From positions 1-38,340 of the forward strand of contig QFZU02000158.1 of the NCBI GenBank assembly GCA_003260025.2: a DNA stretch of 38,340 nt, written 5' to 3'. The stretch is from Microbispora triticiradicis (GTDB lineage: Bacteria; Actinomycetota; Actinomycetes; Streptosporangiales; Streptosporangiaceae). Both the position numbers and the translations under genes were made by a program. Below the pieces are notes generated by a model. The model made no database searches and was not told the origin of the DNA. It worked only from the letters and a program-made list of their open reading frames with translations. Of this stretch, positions 1-7,863 are shown piece by piece. Numbering within the stretch: position 1 is the stretch's first letter; each line of letters begins with the position of its first letter.

Positions 1-873
1 GCCGGGCCGCTGCGGCGGGCCGCCCGGCTCGCGGGCGCGGTCGCCGTCCTCGCCGCCGGTCTGCCGCTCGCGCTCGTGATCGGGCGTACGGCCCGGCGGG
101 GAGCGGCCGTGGCCCGCTGGTCGCGGCTGTTCCTGCGGGCACTCGGCATCAGGGTGGTGGTCCGCCGCGGGTTCTCCTGTCTCGGAGGTTCCGCCAGGGC
201 GCGGGCCGTACGCGACGACGGCGGCCCGGCCCTGCTCGTGGGCAACCACGTCTCCTGGCTCGATCCCCTGGTGATGGCCGCGACCCTCCCCTGCCGTCCG
301 CTGGCCAAGGCGGAGGTGGCCCGCTGGCCGGTGGTCCGCACCCTGGCCGCGGGCGGCGGCGCGCTGTTCGTCGACAGGGACGCGTTGTCCACCCTGCCGC
401 GGGTCGTCGCGGACATGGCCGCCGCGCTGGGCCGTGGCGAGAGCGTGGCGGCGTTCCCGGAGGGCACCACCTGGTGCGGCCGGGAGATGGGGCGTTTCCG
501 CCCGGCCGTGTTCCAGGCCGCGCTCGACGCGGGAGTGCCCGTACGGCCGGTCGCGCTGCGCTTCGTGGAAGGCGTGGGCGAGTGCGCGAGGCCGTCCACC
601 CGGCCGTCGTTCGTCGGTGACGACACCCTGGTCGCGTCGCTCCTGCGCATCGTCGCGACCCGGGATCTGGTCGCGGAGGTGACCGTCTTCCCCGGCGTAC
701 GCCTGGACCAGGCGGCCCCGCGCGGCCCCGGCCGGGTGGACGCGCACGGCGAGCCGGGGCGGGGCGAGTGGTCCCGGCGCGGCACGGCGCGCGCGGCGCT
801 GGCCAGGATCACCGAGGCCCAGGTCAGGACGGCGCTCCTGCCGGACTCCGGCAGACCCGCCATGGCGGCCTGA
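1..873 (+). CDS. Lysophospholipid acyltransferase (PlsC family), 5'-truncated
   Basis: Probable 1-acyl-glycerol-3-phosphate acyltransferase, which would transfer a fatty acyl chain to a lysophospholipid at the inner membrane face. The reading frame is open from base 1, so the true start lies left of the window; the GTG at 76 is only the first internal start codon. The visible part begins with an Ala/Leu/Val-rich hydrophobic stretch, probably a membrane anchor. Then come the family motifs NHVSWLD (HX4D catalytic pair) and PEGTTWCG (acceptor-binding block). The C-terminal 60 residues are basic and poorly conserved in appearance. The family assignment is firm; the acceptor is unknown. Some PlsC-like enzymes acylate lyso-ornithine lipid, and the missing upstream neighbour would help decide. 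Confidence 0.85.
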   Translation, partial: AGPLRRAARLAGAVAVLAAGLPLALVIGRTARRGAAVARWSRLFLRALGIRVVVRRGFSCLGGSARARAVRDDGGPALLVGNHVSWLDPLVMAATLPCRPLAKAEVARWPVVRTLAAGGGALFVDRDALSTLPRVVADMAAALGRGESVAAFPEGTTWCGREMGRFRPAVFQAALDAGVPVRPVALRFVEGVGECARPSTRPSFVGDDTLVASLLRIVATRDLVAEVTVFPGVRLDQAAPRGPGRVDAHGEPGRGEWSRRGTARAALARITEAQVRTALLPDSGRPAMAA

Positions 874-966
874 GCCGGCCGGTCGATCAGCCGGACGGTG
901 GCCCGGAAACGGCGGACGCCCGCCTGCCGGGGCAGACGGGCGTCGTCGGGGCTCGCTATGGCGAGG

Positions 967-1527
967 TCAGCGGACGATCTTCGTCTTGACCGTCTTCAGG
1001 AAGTACCAGTGCTTGACGCCCAGTTCCTTCCAGGCGCGCCGGTTGAGGTCCTCGGCGCCGTTGGGGACGTCCCACTGGTCCACGCCGACGCGGGCGAGGG
1101 CGGTGCCGCGGGCGCCCTTCTTCAGCTTGACGGTGATCGAGAACGAGACCGCGTCGTCGACCTCGAGCGCGCGGGGCACCACGCACCAGAACCCGTCGGG
1201 GAAGAAGGCGCACCCCGTGCCCTTGGGAGCGCTGTAGTACACCTTGCGCTCGATGCCCTTGGGCAGCTGGCCGCCGACGAAGTACGTGTCGGCGAGGTGC
1301 GGGCCCTGGTTGACCGCGCCGACGGTGTAGGTGATCCGCGAGCCGGCCTTGGCCTTCTTCGGGCCCTTCGCGACCACGTAGAAGCTCGAGTACGGCTCCG
1401 CCTTGGCGGTCGCCGCGGCGGTGGACGCCGGGGCGGCCGACGCCGCCGGGGCCGCGGCGAGGAACAGGGCGCCCGCGAGCGGCGCGGCCGTCGCGAGGCC
1501 GACGATCTTCACGATCGGGTGACGCAT
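967..1527 (-). CDS. Secreted DUF11-like protein, paralog 1
   Basis: A 186-aa exported protein of unknown function. The chosen ATG at 1527 has an AGGAG about ten bases upstream and starts directly with a signal peptide: MRHPIVK, a hydrophobic core, then Ala-rich cleavage sites near SAAPAS. An upstream in-frame start would add 26 residues that spoil the signal. The mature part has a segment (KAGSRITYTVGAVNQGP to GGQLPKGI) resembling the beta-sandwich DUF11 repeat found in surface proteins. A cysteine pair spaced CX8C follows, probably a disulfide. The end is lysine-rich (VKTKIVR). The next gene upstream on the same strand has the same plan: signal peptide, DUF11-like core, CX8C, and a KTK-x-I-x-R type end. 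A tandem duplication is the likely origin. No sortase motif or transmembrane anchor follows, so it is probably released or loosely wall-associated. Confidence 0.75.
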   Translation of the reverse strand: MRHPIVKIVGLATAAPLAGALFLAAAPAASAAPASTAAATAKAEPYSSFYVVAKGPKKAKAGSRITYTVGAVNQGPHLADTYFVGGQLPKGIERKVYYSAPKGTGCAFFPDGFWCVVPRALEVDDAVSFSITVKLKKGARGTALARVGVDQWDVPNGAEDLNRRAWKELGVKHWYFLKTVKTKIVR

Positions 1528-1587
1528 GAGTGTGTGTCTCCTGAGGACGATGGGGGGAAAGGGAGGTTCCCCCGCAATGGGGAAGAT

Positions 1588-1617
1588 TTTGTACCATCCC
1601 CCCACATCATCCGTAAA
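1588..1617 (-). promoter_or_regulatory. Candidate promoter of secreted paralog 1
   Basis: On the minus strand a TTTACG (1612-1617) and a TACAAA (1588-1593) are separated by 18 bases, a reasonable -35/-10 pair about 60 bases before the ATG at 1527. The -35 overlaps TAAAGATCTTTA (1614-1625), a perfect 12-bp palindrome in an unusually AT-rich spacer, so a repressor or activator site is plausible. This is pattern evidence only. Confidence 0.4.
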
Positions 1618-1625
1618 GATCTTTA
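1614..1625. repeat. 12-bp perfect palindrome, candidate operator
   Basis: TAAAGATCTTTA is a perfect AT-rich palindrome in the 122-bp spacer between the two secreted paralogs, overlapping the candidate -35 element. In DNA this GC-rich it stands out. What binds it is unknown. Confidence 0.4.
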
Positions 1626-1649
1626 ATGTGAAGATTGCGGATCCGAATG

Positions 1650-2231
1650 TCAGCGGGTGATTGTGCTCTTCGTCTTCACCCAGCTGATGCTGTCACCGAA
1701 CTCGCTGAGCAGCTGCTTGGGGTCGGTGTTGAGTGACGTGTCGGTCACCGCTCCGCCGAAATAGCCGTAGAGCTTGCCCCGCGCCGATCCGCTCACCCAG
1801 GCCTTGGCCCAGAACGTGTAAATCCTCCCCTTCTTGAGGCCGGGCAGCACGCAGAGCGCCCGGATTCGTTCCCTGGTGCACCGCTCGTTGTAGTGAGAAC
1901 CCTGCGGAACGTAGATGCGGGCTTTGCTGACGTTCTTGGGGAACTTCGCGGCCAGGAAAATCTCGTCTGTCCTGGTCTTGAGCTTGTTGACGAGGGTGAC
2001 CTTGAAAGACACCACCCGGCCCGCCCTGACGCGGTAGGGGTAGCTCACCTTGATGGCGACCGGGGCGGCGGCCGCCGCGGTGGTGGTCGTGCTTGTGCTG
2101 GTGGCCGTGCTGGTGGCCGCTCGCGTCGCCGTGGTCGCCGCCGAGGAGGCGGTGGGGACGGAGACCACCAGCGCTCCGGCGGCCAGTGATGCGACCAGCG
2201 ACGTCGTCGACTTACGGATCAGTGTTCGCAT
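1650..2231 (-). CDS. Secreted DUF11-like protein, paralog 2
   Basis: A 193-aa exported protein of unknown function. The ATG at 2231 gives a clean signal peptide (MRTLIRK, hydrophobic core, SSAA cleavage region). A Thr/Ala/Ser-rich linker of about 25 residues follows, then a beta-rich domain (VRAGRVVSFKVTLVNK to AAKFPKN) similar to DUF11. A CX8C pair (CTRERIRALC) sits where the neighbour at 967-1527 has its own, and the protein ends WVKTKSTITR. An alternative GTG at 2276 overlaps the queA-like stop codon as GTGA and would add 15 residues. That arrangement suggests translational coupling but gives a long hydrophilic signal n-region. It lies 41 bp from the QueA-like gene when the 2231 start is used, so it is probably co-transcribed with it. 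The Ribosome binding site is weak (AAGG). Confidence 0.72.
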   Translation of the reverse strand: MRTLIRKSTTSLVASLAAGALVVSVPTASSAATTATRAATSTATSTSTTTTAAAAAPVAIKVSYPYRVRAGRVVSFKVTLVNKLKTRTDEIFLAAKFPKNVSKARIYVPQGSHYNERCTRERIRALCVLPGLKKGRIYTFWAKAWVSGSARGKLYGYFGGAVTDTSLNTDPKQLLSEFGDSISWVKTKSTITR

Positions 2232-2272
2232 ACGGACAGCCTTGACCAACAAAATCTCAGATTCGTCACATA

Positions 2273-3496
2273 TCACAGAATGAGATGGCTGTCGCCGAAC
2301 TCGTGCCAGAGGTAGCCCTCACGCAACGCCTCGTCGTACGCGTCGGCCAGCACCCCGGCCCCGGTGATCGCCGACAGCATCATCAGGTGGCTCGACCGCG
2401 GCTCGTGCAGGCCGGTGATCAGCCCGTCCACGGCGCGGACGCCTCCCGCCGGGGTGACGACATGGGAGGTCCACCCCGAGAGCGCCCGCACCCCGCCACC
2501 GTCCGGCCCCGCCTCCCCCCAGTGAGGTGCGGCACAGTGCGGTGCGGCACAGTGCGGTTCGGCGACCGGAGGCCGCACCGCCGCCGCCGTCTCCAGAGCG
2601 CGTACGACCGTCGTGCCGACGGCGATCACCCGGCCCCCGTGCGCGCGGGTGAGGTTCGCCAGCCGGGCCGTACGCGCGGAGACCGAGAACCACTCCGGAT
2701 AGGGCGGCTCGTCCTTCTCCGGAGACGCGACGCCGGTGTGCAGCGTGATCGGAGCGATGCCGATGCCCCGGCTCACCAGCGCGGTCACGAGTTCCGGCGT
2801 GAACGGGCGGCCCGCGCTCGGCATCTCCGCGCTGCCGGGCTCGACCCCGAAGACCGTCTGGTAGTCCGCGAGGGGCCAGTCGCGCCGGACGTAGCCGTAC
2901 CGGATCGGCGCGCCGTGCGCGGCGAGGTAGGAGAGCACGTCGCGGTCCAGTCGGGCCCGCCACAGCCGCGCCGTCTCCCGCTCGACCAGGCGCAGCGTGG
3001 CCCCTCCCGGAAGCGGCAGCCACTCTCCCGGCGCGCCGCCGAGGTAGGGCTCCGTCGCCGTGGCCGTTCGGCGGCGCAACTCCACCAGCCAGTCGCCGGA
3101 CGCGAGCCGCCCGGAGAAGTGCACGGCCAGGCGGTCGAGCCGTACGGCCGCGGGCAGGGTGGCGGAGTCGTTCACCACGAGCAGGTCGCCGGGGGCCAGC
3201 AGCGACGGCAGGTCGGCGAAGACGTGATGGGTGACCTCGCCGGTGTCGCGGCGGGAGACCAGCAGCCTGACCTCGTCGCGGCGCAGCCCGCGCGCCTCCG
3301 GCGGCTCACGGGCCTCCAGCGGCGCCGCGAGCGCGAACGTCAGCGAGTCGCCCGCCGCCTGCGGCCTGGCGGGCTCCCCGATCGCATCCGCCGGCCCGTC
3401 CGAAGACGGTGCCGCATCCGCCGGCCCACCCCCGCCCAATGGCGTATCCGGGCGGCCCTCGGTCTCCGCCGCCGTCCGGCCGCCGGCGCCGGTCAT
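2273..3496 (-). CDS. QueA-like S-adenosylmethionine:tRNA ribosyltransferase-isomerase
   Basis: Resembles QueA, which transfers the ribosyl part of S-adenosylmethionine to 7-aminomethyl-7-deazaguanine in tRNA during queuosine synthesis. Supporting blocks are EVRLLVSRRDTGEV, LPSLLAPGDLLVVNDS near the N-terminal side and GGRVIAVGTTVVRALE near residues 285-300. At 407 aa it is longer than typical QueA because of a Gly/Ala/Pro-rich N-terminal extension of about 50 residues and a short repeated insert. The usual AAPTAGLHFT block reads EMPSAGRPFT, and the following HVG-x-GTF region is also altered (ITLHTGVASPEKDE). It is therefore a diverged member and the substrate may differ. No other queuosine gene is in the window. 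Its ATG overlaps the upstream SDR stop codon (ATGA), indicating translational coupling. Confidence 0.75.
   Translation of the reverse strand: MTGAGGRTAAETEGRPDTPLGGGGPADAAPSSDGPADAIGEPARPQAAGDSLTFALAAPLEAREPPEARGLRRDEVRLLVSRRDTGEVTHHVFADLPSLLAPGDLLVVNDSATLPAAVRLDRLAVHFSGRLASGDWLVELRRRTATATEPYLGGAPGEWLPLPGGATLRLVERETARLWRARLDRDVLSYLAAHGAPIRYGYVRRDWPLADYQTVFGVEPGSAEMPSAGRPFTPELVTALVSRGIGIAPITLHTGVASPEKDEPPYPEWFSVSARTARLANLTRAHGGRVIAVGTTVVRALETAAAVRPPVAEPHCAAPHCAAPHWGEAGPDGGGVRALSGWTSHVVTPAGGVRAVDGLITGLHEPRSSHLMMLSAITGAGVLADAYDEALREGYLWHEFGDSHLIL
2527..2556 (-). repeat. 15-bp tandem duplication inside the QueA-like gene
   Basis: Two perfect adjacent copies of a 15-bp unit, GTGCGGCACAGTGCG on the plus strand, followed by a partial third. 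The period is a multiple of three and encodes a repeated pentapeptide (HCAAP) in a variable insert just after the GTTVVRALE block. It looks like replication slippage tolerated in a surface loop. Confidence 0.8.
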
Positions 3497-4155
3497 CGCA
3501 GGTCTCCGCGGGTGAAGCGCCCCGGCGCGGGACGGGCGGCGACGAGGCGCAGCAGCGCCGGCGCCACGTTCTCGGGAGGCGGTGCCCCGTCGGCCTCCTC
3601 CTCACCGACCGCGTCCGCCAGCATGCGGGTCCGCATCTCGCCCGGGTCCACCCACCACACGGCGACGTCGGGCTCCTCGGCGGCGAGGACGTTCGAGACC
3701 TGGTCGAGGGCGGCCTTGGTCGCGCCGTACCCGCCCCAGCCCTCGTACGCCTCCACGGCGGCGTCGGAGGAGATGTTCACGATCGCGCCCCGCCGCTTGC
3801 GCAGCGCGGGCAGCGTGGCCTGGACCAGCGCCAGCGGCCCGACCACGTTCGTCTCGAACAGGGCCCGCAACGCGTCCAGCGGATAGTCGGCGAGCCTGGG
3901 CAGCGGGGCCGGGCCGAGCCCGCTCGCGTTGTTGACGAGCAGGTCCAGTTCGGGGACGGCCTCGGCGAGCCGGGCCACGTGCGCGGGATCGGCGACGTCT
4001 CCGGGAATGGCCTGGGCGCCGAGGTCGAAGGCCGCGGACATCAGGTCCTCCTCGCCCCGCGCGGTGAGGAGGAGCGACCAGCCGTCGTCGGCGAGCGCTC
4101 TGGCGAGGGCCAGTCCCAGCCCTCGCGACGCTCCGGTGATGAGTGCCTGTCTCAT
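3493..4155 (-). CDS. Short-chain dehydrogenase/reductase (SDR)
   Basis: A 220-aa classical SDR oxidoreductase, NAD(P)-dependent and cytoplasmic. It shows the cofactor motif TGASRGLG (residues 7-14), the NNAS block, the catalytic Ser in NISSDAA, and YGATK for the YxxxK pair. The C-terminal region has PGEMRTRM, typical of SDRs. The ATG at 4155 is chosen because the Rossmann fold begins at once and a GAGG lies just upstream; the longer GTG start would add 15 atypical residues. A TAGCGT seven bases before the ATG is also a possible -10 for a leaderless message. The stop overlaps the start of the QueA-like gene by 4 bp, so the two are co-translated. The substrate cannot be deduced. Confidence 0.88.
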   Translation of the reverse strand: MRQALITGASRGLGLALARALADDGWSLLLTARGEEDLMSAAFDLGAQAIPGDVADPAHVARLAEAVPELDLLVNNASGLGPAPLPRLADYPLDALRALFETNVVGPLALVQATLPALRKRRGAIVNISSDAAVEAYEGWGGYGATKAALDQVSNVLAAEEPDVAVWWVDPGEMRTRMLADAVGEEEADGAPPPENVAPALLRLVAARPAPGRFTRGDLR

Positions 4156-4267
4156 GCGCCTCACGCTAGGAAACGGCACGTCAGGCCGGCATCGGACCAC
4201 GGTCCGGCACGGGTTCGGCAGTTGGCCCTAGGCCCACCGGCCGACGCGTGCCGGGCGCCGGGCGACC

Positions 4268-4280
4268 TACGCTGGACGGG
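4268..4280 (+). promoter_or_regulatory. -10 element of a probably leaderless histidine kinase gene
   Basis: TACGCT (4268-4273) fits the actinobacterial -10 pattern TANNNT and ends six bases before the GTG at 4280, placing transcription start on the start codon. No Shine-Dalgarno sequence precedes the GTG. No convincing -35 was found. Confidence 0.5.
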
Positions 4281-5551
4281 TGCCCGAGCCCGCCGCCACT
4301 GTCCCCCCGCCCGAGCCGCCCCGGCCGGGCCCGGACGGGTGCGCCCGCGAGCGAGCCGCCCTGGACCGCGCTGCCCCGGACCCCGACGCCCACGACCCGG
4401 CCGCCCACGACCCGGCCGACCGGGATCGGGACGCCGTGCTGCAGGCGGTCAGTTCGGCCGTGCTCGCGGTGACCCGTCATCTGTCGGTCCGCGAGGTCCT
4501 CCAGGTCATCGTGCGGTCCGCGCGCCGGCTGCTGGACGCGCGGTACGCCGCGCTCGGCGTGCCCGACGACGACGGCGCGTTCGCCGAGTTCGTGGCCGAG
4601 GGCATCTCCGACGAGCAGTGGAAGGCCATCGGCCCCACCCCGCGCCAGCACGGCATGCTGGGCGCGCTGCTGCGCGAGGGAAGGCCGGTCCGGCTGCCCG
4701 ACATCCGCCAGGATCCCCGGTACGGGTGGTGGCCGAAGGCCCATCCCGTGCTCACGGACTTCCTCGGCGTGCCGATCACGGACGGCGACACCGTGCTCGG
4801 GATCATCTTCCTGTCGAACAAGCAGACGCCCGGCGGGTTCGACGAGGCCGACGAGGACCTGCTGACGCTGTTCGCGGCGCACGCCGCCATCGCGCTCACC
4901 AACGCCCGCCTGTACGAGCGCGGGCGCGAGCTCACGGTGATCGAGGAGCGTACGCGGATGGCCCGCGAGCTGCACGACGCCGTCAGCCAGAAGCTGTTCT
5001 CGCTGCGGCTGACCGCGCGGGCCGCCGCGGCGCTGGCCCGCACCGAGCCCGAGCGGGCGGCCGAGGCGATCGAGCGGGTCGAGCGGATGGCGGGTGAGGC
5101 CCTGACCGAGCTGCGCGCCGTGATCGTGGAACTGCGCCCGCCCGAGCTGGACCGGTACGGCCTCGTGGAGAGCCTGCGCGAGCAGGTGGCCCTGCTCGAC
5201 CGCCTGCATCCCGCGACCGTCGTGTTCGCGGCCGAGGGCGAGCCGCCCGGCGACCTGCCGCCCGAGGTCGAGGTCGCCGTGCTCCGGGTCGCCCAGGAGG
5301 CGCTGCACAACGCCGTACGGCACGCCGGGGCCGGCCGCATCGGCGTCCGCCTGACGCGCGCCGCGACCACCCTGGCGCTGGAGGTGACCGACGACGGCGC
5401 GGGATTCGACAGCGACGACATGAACGGGACGGCGGTGCGCGGCCTCGGGCTGCCCTCGATGGGCGACCGGGCCCAGGCCGTCGGCGGCAGGCTGTCGGTC
5501 TCCTCGACGCCCGGCCGCGGCACGACCGTACGACTGGAGGTGCCCGCGTGA
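4280..5551 (+). CDS. GAF-domain sensor histidine kinase
   Basis: A 423-aa cytoplasmic histidine kinase of the NarL/LiaS-partner class. The first 50 residues are Pro/Asp/Ala-rich and probably disordered, with a perfect AHDPA duplication. A single GAF domain covers about 60-210. HisKA_3 follows, with the phosphoacceptor His at about 232 in RELHDAVSQ. The HATPase_c domain has the N box (HNAVRHA, about 343-349), DDGAGFD (371-377) and GLGLPSM (389-395). There are no transmembrane segments, so the signal is internal or a diffusible ligand bound by the GAF domain. The GAF lacks an obvious heme-ligand signature I can assign. The stop overlaps the response regulator start (GTGA), making a coupled two-component pair. 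Confidence 0.9.
   Translation: MPEPAATVPPPEPPRPGPDGCARERAALDRAAPDPDAHDPAAHDPADRDRDAVLQAVSSAVLAVTRHLSVREVLQVIVRSARRLLDARYAALGVPDDDGAFAEFVAEGISDEQWKAIGPTPRQHGMLGALLREGRPVRLPDIRQDPRYGWWPKAHPVLTDFLGVPITDGDTVLGIIFLSNKQTPGGFDEADEDLLTLFAAHAAIALTNARLYERGRELTVIEERTRMARELHDAVSQKLFSLRLTARAAAALARTEPERAAEAIERVERMAGEALTELRAVIVELRPPELDRYGLVESLREQVALLDRLHPATVVFAAEGEPPGDLPPEVEVAVLRVAQEALHNAVRHAGAGRIGVRLTRAATTLALEVTDDGAGFDSDDMNGTAVRGLGLPSMGDRAQAVGGRLSVSSTPGRGTTVRLEVPA
4388..4417 (+). repeat. 15-bp tandem duplication in the kinase N-terminus
   Basis: GCCCACGACCCGGCC occurs twice in direct succession (4388-4402 and 4403-4417), in frame, encoding AHDPA twice in the disordered N-terminal region. It has the same period as the duplication in the QueA-like gene and the arrays in the secreted protein at 16209-17873. 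Confidence 0.85.
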
Positions 5552-6171
5552 TCCGCGTGCTCATCGCCGACGACCATCCCGTCGTACGGCAGGGCCTGCG
5601 CACGTTCCTGGAGATCCAGGAGGACATCGGCGTCGTGGGCGAGGCGGCCGACGGCGCCGAGGCCGTCGCGCTGACCGAGTCGCTCGGCCCCGACGTGCTG
5701 CTGCTCGACCTGAGGATGCCGGTGCTCGACGGCCTCGGCGCGCTGGCGGAGCTGAGCGGGCGGGACGTAAGGGTGATCGTCCTCACCTCGGTGAGCGACC
5801 GCGGCGACGTCGCCCCCGCGATGCGGGCGGGCGCGGCGGGCTTCCTCTACAAGGATGTGGACCCGGCCGCGCTCGTGCGGGCGATCCACGCCGTGCACAG
5901 CGGGCAGGTCCTGCTCGCGCCGGAGGCGGCGGAGGCGATGTTGTCGGGCCCGGCGGAGCGTGAGCGGCCCGAGCACGCCGTCGCGCTGACCGACCGGGAA
6001 CGCGAGGTGCTGCGGCACATCGCGGCGGGACGGTCGAACCGGGAGATCGCCCGTGCGCTGGTGGTGGCGGAGAAGACGGTGAAGACCCACGTCTCCAACG
6101 TGCTCATGAAGCTCGGCGTGCAGGACCGCACCCAGGCCGCCCTCTACGCCGTACGGCACGGCCTGTCCTGA
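5548..6171 (+). CDS. LuxR/NarL-type response regulator
   Basis: A 207-aa two-component response regulator that would be phosphorylated by the kinase encoded just upstream. The receiver domain (residues 1-120) has the acidic pocket DD at 8-9, the phosphoacceptor Asp54 in LLLDLRMP, Thr80 in VIVLTS and Lys102 in FLYKD. A LuxR-type helix-turn-helix lies at about 147-205, with [14 protein letters not shown] and [15 protein letters not shown]. The GTG start overlaps the kinase stop by 4 bp. Target genes are unknown; the flanking genes show no obvious shared operator. It converges on the gene ending at 6188 with a 16-bp gap. Confidence 0.93.
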   Translation: MIRVLIADDHPVVRQGLRTFLEIQEDIGVVGEAADGAEAVALTESLGPDVLLLDLRMPVLDGLGALAELSGRDVRVIVLTSVSDRGDVAPAMRAGAAGFLYKDVDPAALVRAIHAVHSGQVLLAPEAAEAMLSGPAERERPEHAVALTDREREVLRHIAAGRSNREIARALVVAEKTVKTHVSNVLMKLGVQDRTQAALYAVRHGLS

Positions 6172-6187
6172 GCGCCGGGGCCGGCCG

Positions 6188-6949
6188 TCAGACCTGGGAT
6201 TCGACGATCGCGTTGTGCGCGGCGACCCTGGCCCGCCGTACGGCCCGGTCGAGGTCGCGCAGGGCGGCGCCGCGCACGGCGACCTGCCCGGAGGTGAGCC
6301 CTCGCTCGTCGGCCAGGCGGAGCGCGACGGCGAGCCGGGCGGCGAGCGCGCCGACCCGGTGCGCCCTGCCCGGGTAGCCGGGGGCGAGGGACTCGCCGGC
6401 GCGGTCGAGCGCGTCCGCCGCGGGGAAGCCCTGCGCCGGGCCGCCCACGCCGAGCAGCGCCTCGGTGGCGGCGACCATGGCGGTGCGCAGGGACTGCTCC
6501 GCCTCCGCCAGCGAGGGCACGTCGGGGGGCGCCGCCGACGCCTCGGCCGTGGCCCAGCGGACGCCGCGGTACGACGAGCCGCGCAGGTCGGCGGACGGCA
6601 CGAGGCCGAGACACCTGCCGGGCAGCACGGCCACGGCGGCCTGACCGGCGTCGATGGCGACGCCGTTGAACGAGGGAGGACCGGTGAGCCCGAGCGGGTC
6701 GCCGGAGACCGGCAGGGCGAGGCGGAACGCGTTCAGCCCCTCGATCCTGCGGTCCAGAAGGAAGGCCAGTAGGGGGGTCTCGATCCCCTCCGCCGCCACC
6801 ACCTGGGGCCCGGCCTCGCGCTCGACGCGGTCGAGGGCGGTCTCCAGACTCACGTGTCCCAGGAGCCAGGCGTTGCCCCAGGCGACGAGCGTGGCCGAGA
6901 TCGGTGAATCGGTGTGCACCCGATCCACGATATGTGGTCGGACTGCCAT
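6188..6949 (-). CDS. Conserved-looking hypothetical protein
   Basis: A 253-aa protein I do not recognise. The ATG at 6949 is preferred: it opens MAVRPHIVDRVHTDSPISATLVAWGNAWL, while the frame continues open far upstream only as antisense to the ABC gene. The N-terminal two thirds (to about 150) look globular with mixed alpha/beta character. The C-terminal 100 residues are Ala/Arg/Leu-rich and probably helical. There is no signal peptide, membrane segment or cysteine cluster. It is divergent from the ABC ATPase at 6986 with only 36 bp between starts, so the two share a regulatory region. Codon usage and third-position GC match the neighbours, supporting a real gene. Confidence 0.65.
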   Translation of the reverse strand: MAVRPHIVDRVHTDSPISATLVAWGNAWLLGHVSLETALDRVEREAGPQVVAAEGIETPLLAFLLDRRIEGLNAFRLALPVSGDPLGLTGPPSFNGVAIDAGQAAVAVLPGRCLGLVPSADLRGSSYRGVRWATAEASAAPPDVPSLAEAEQSLRTAMVAATEALLGVGGPAQGFPAADALDRAGESLAPGYPGRAHRVGALAARLAVALRLADERGLTSGQVAVRGAALRDLDRAVRRARVAAHNAIVESQV

Positions 6950-6985
6950 AGTTTTATCCCAGAGAACCACAGGAGGGGGACCACG

Positions 6986-7774
6986 ATGGGCGGTCAGGTG
7001 CTTCAGCTTCAGGACGTGGCCGTCCGCAGGGACGGCGCCGCCCTGCTGCGCGGCATCGACTGGAGCGTCCGCGAAGACGAGCGCTGGGTGGTCATCGGGC
7101 CCAACGGCGCGGGCAAGACGACGTTGCTCCAGGTGGCCGCCTCGCTGCTGTTCCCGACCGAGGGGTCGGTGGAGATCCTTGGCGAGCGGCTCGGCCAGAC
7201 GGACGTGTTCGACCTGCGGCCCCGCATCGGGCTGGCCAGCGCGGCGCTCTCGGAGCGCATCCCGCCGGACGAGAAGGTCATCGATCTCGTGCTCACCGCG
7301 TCGTACGCCATCCTCGGCCGCTGGAACGAGGAGTACGACTCCAACGACGTCACCCGCGCCGTCGAGCTGATCGACCAGCTCGGCTGCGCGCACCTGATCC
7401 GGCGGCGCTTCTCGACGCTGTCGGAGGGCGAGCGCAAGCGCGTGCAGATCGCCCGCGCGCTCATGCCGGACCCCGAGCTGCTCCTGCTCGACGAGCCCGC
7501 CGCCGGGCTCGACGTGGCCGGCCGCGAGGACCTGGTACGCCGCCTCGGCGCGCTGGCCCAGGACCCGGCCTCGCCCACGATGGTCCTGGTCACCCACCAC
7601 GTCGAGGAGATCCCGGCCGGGTTCACGCACGTGCTGCTGCTGCGCGGCGGCGCGGTCGTCGACCAGGGGCCGATCGAGGCGGCGATGACCGCGGAGAACC
7701 TGTCGGCCACCTTCGGCGTCCCGCTGCACCTCGACCGGGGCCAGACCGGCCGCTGGTACGCCCGGCCCCTCTGA
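6986..7774 (+). CDS. Stand-alone ABC transporter ATP-binding protein
   Basis: A 262-aa ABC ATPase. It has Walker A GPNGAGKT (38-45), the Q-loop region (RPRIGLAS), signature LSEGERKRVQIARAL, Walker B LLLLDEP and the switch His in LVTHHVEEI. The ATG at 6986 has a strong AGGAGGGG seven bases upstream, which decides the start. No permease or binding protein adjoins it. The LSEGE signature and THHVEEIP block resemble the soluble YlmA-type group of unknown role rather than a committed importer. It might serve a distant transporter or act in the cytoplasm. The TauE/SafE gene 89 bp downstream is not an ABC permease. Confidence 0.88.
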   Translation: MGGQVLQLQDVAVRRDGAALLRGIDWSVREDERWVVIGPNGAGKTTLLQVAASLLFPTEGSVEILGERLGQTDVFDLRPRIGLASAALSERIPPDEKVIDLVLTASYAILGRWNEEYDSNDVTRAVELIDQLGCAHLIRRRFSTLSEGERKRVQIARALMPDPELLLLDEPAAGLDVAGREDLVRRLGALAQDPASPTMVLVTHHVEEIPAGFTHVLLLRGGAVVDQGPIEAAMTAENLSATFGVPLHLDRGQTGRWYARPL

Positions 7775-7863
7775 CCCTCCGGGGCACGGCCGGTCAGGTC
7801 CCCCTCCGGCCGCCCGCGCGGGGCCGACGCCTACCCTGAGGCGACAGCCGTACGAGGGAGCAG

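Noticed and set aside
2285..3886. A plus-strand open frame of 533 codons
   Set aside because: It is antisense to the QueA-like and SDR genes and has Arg/Pro/Gln-rich shadow composition.
6950..7729. Upstream extension of the minus-strand unknown gene ending at 6188
   Set aside because: The extension is antisense to the ABC ATPase at 6986-7774; the globular sequence begins at the ATG at 6949.
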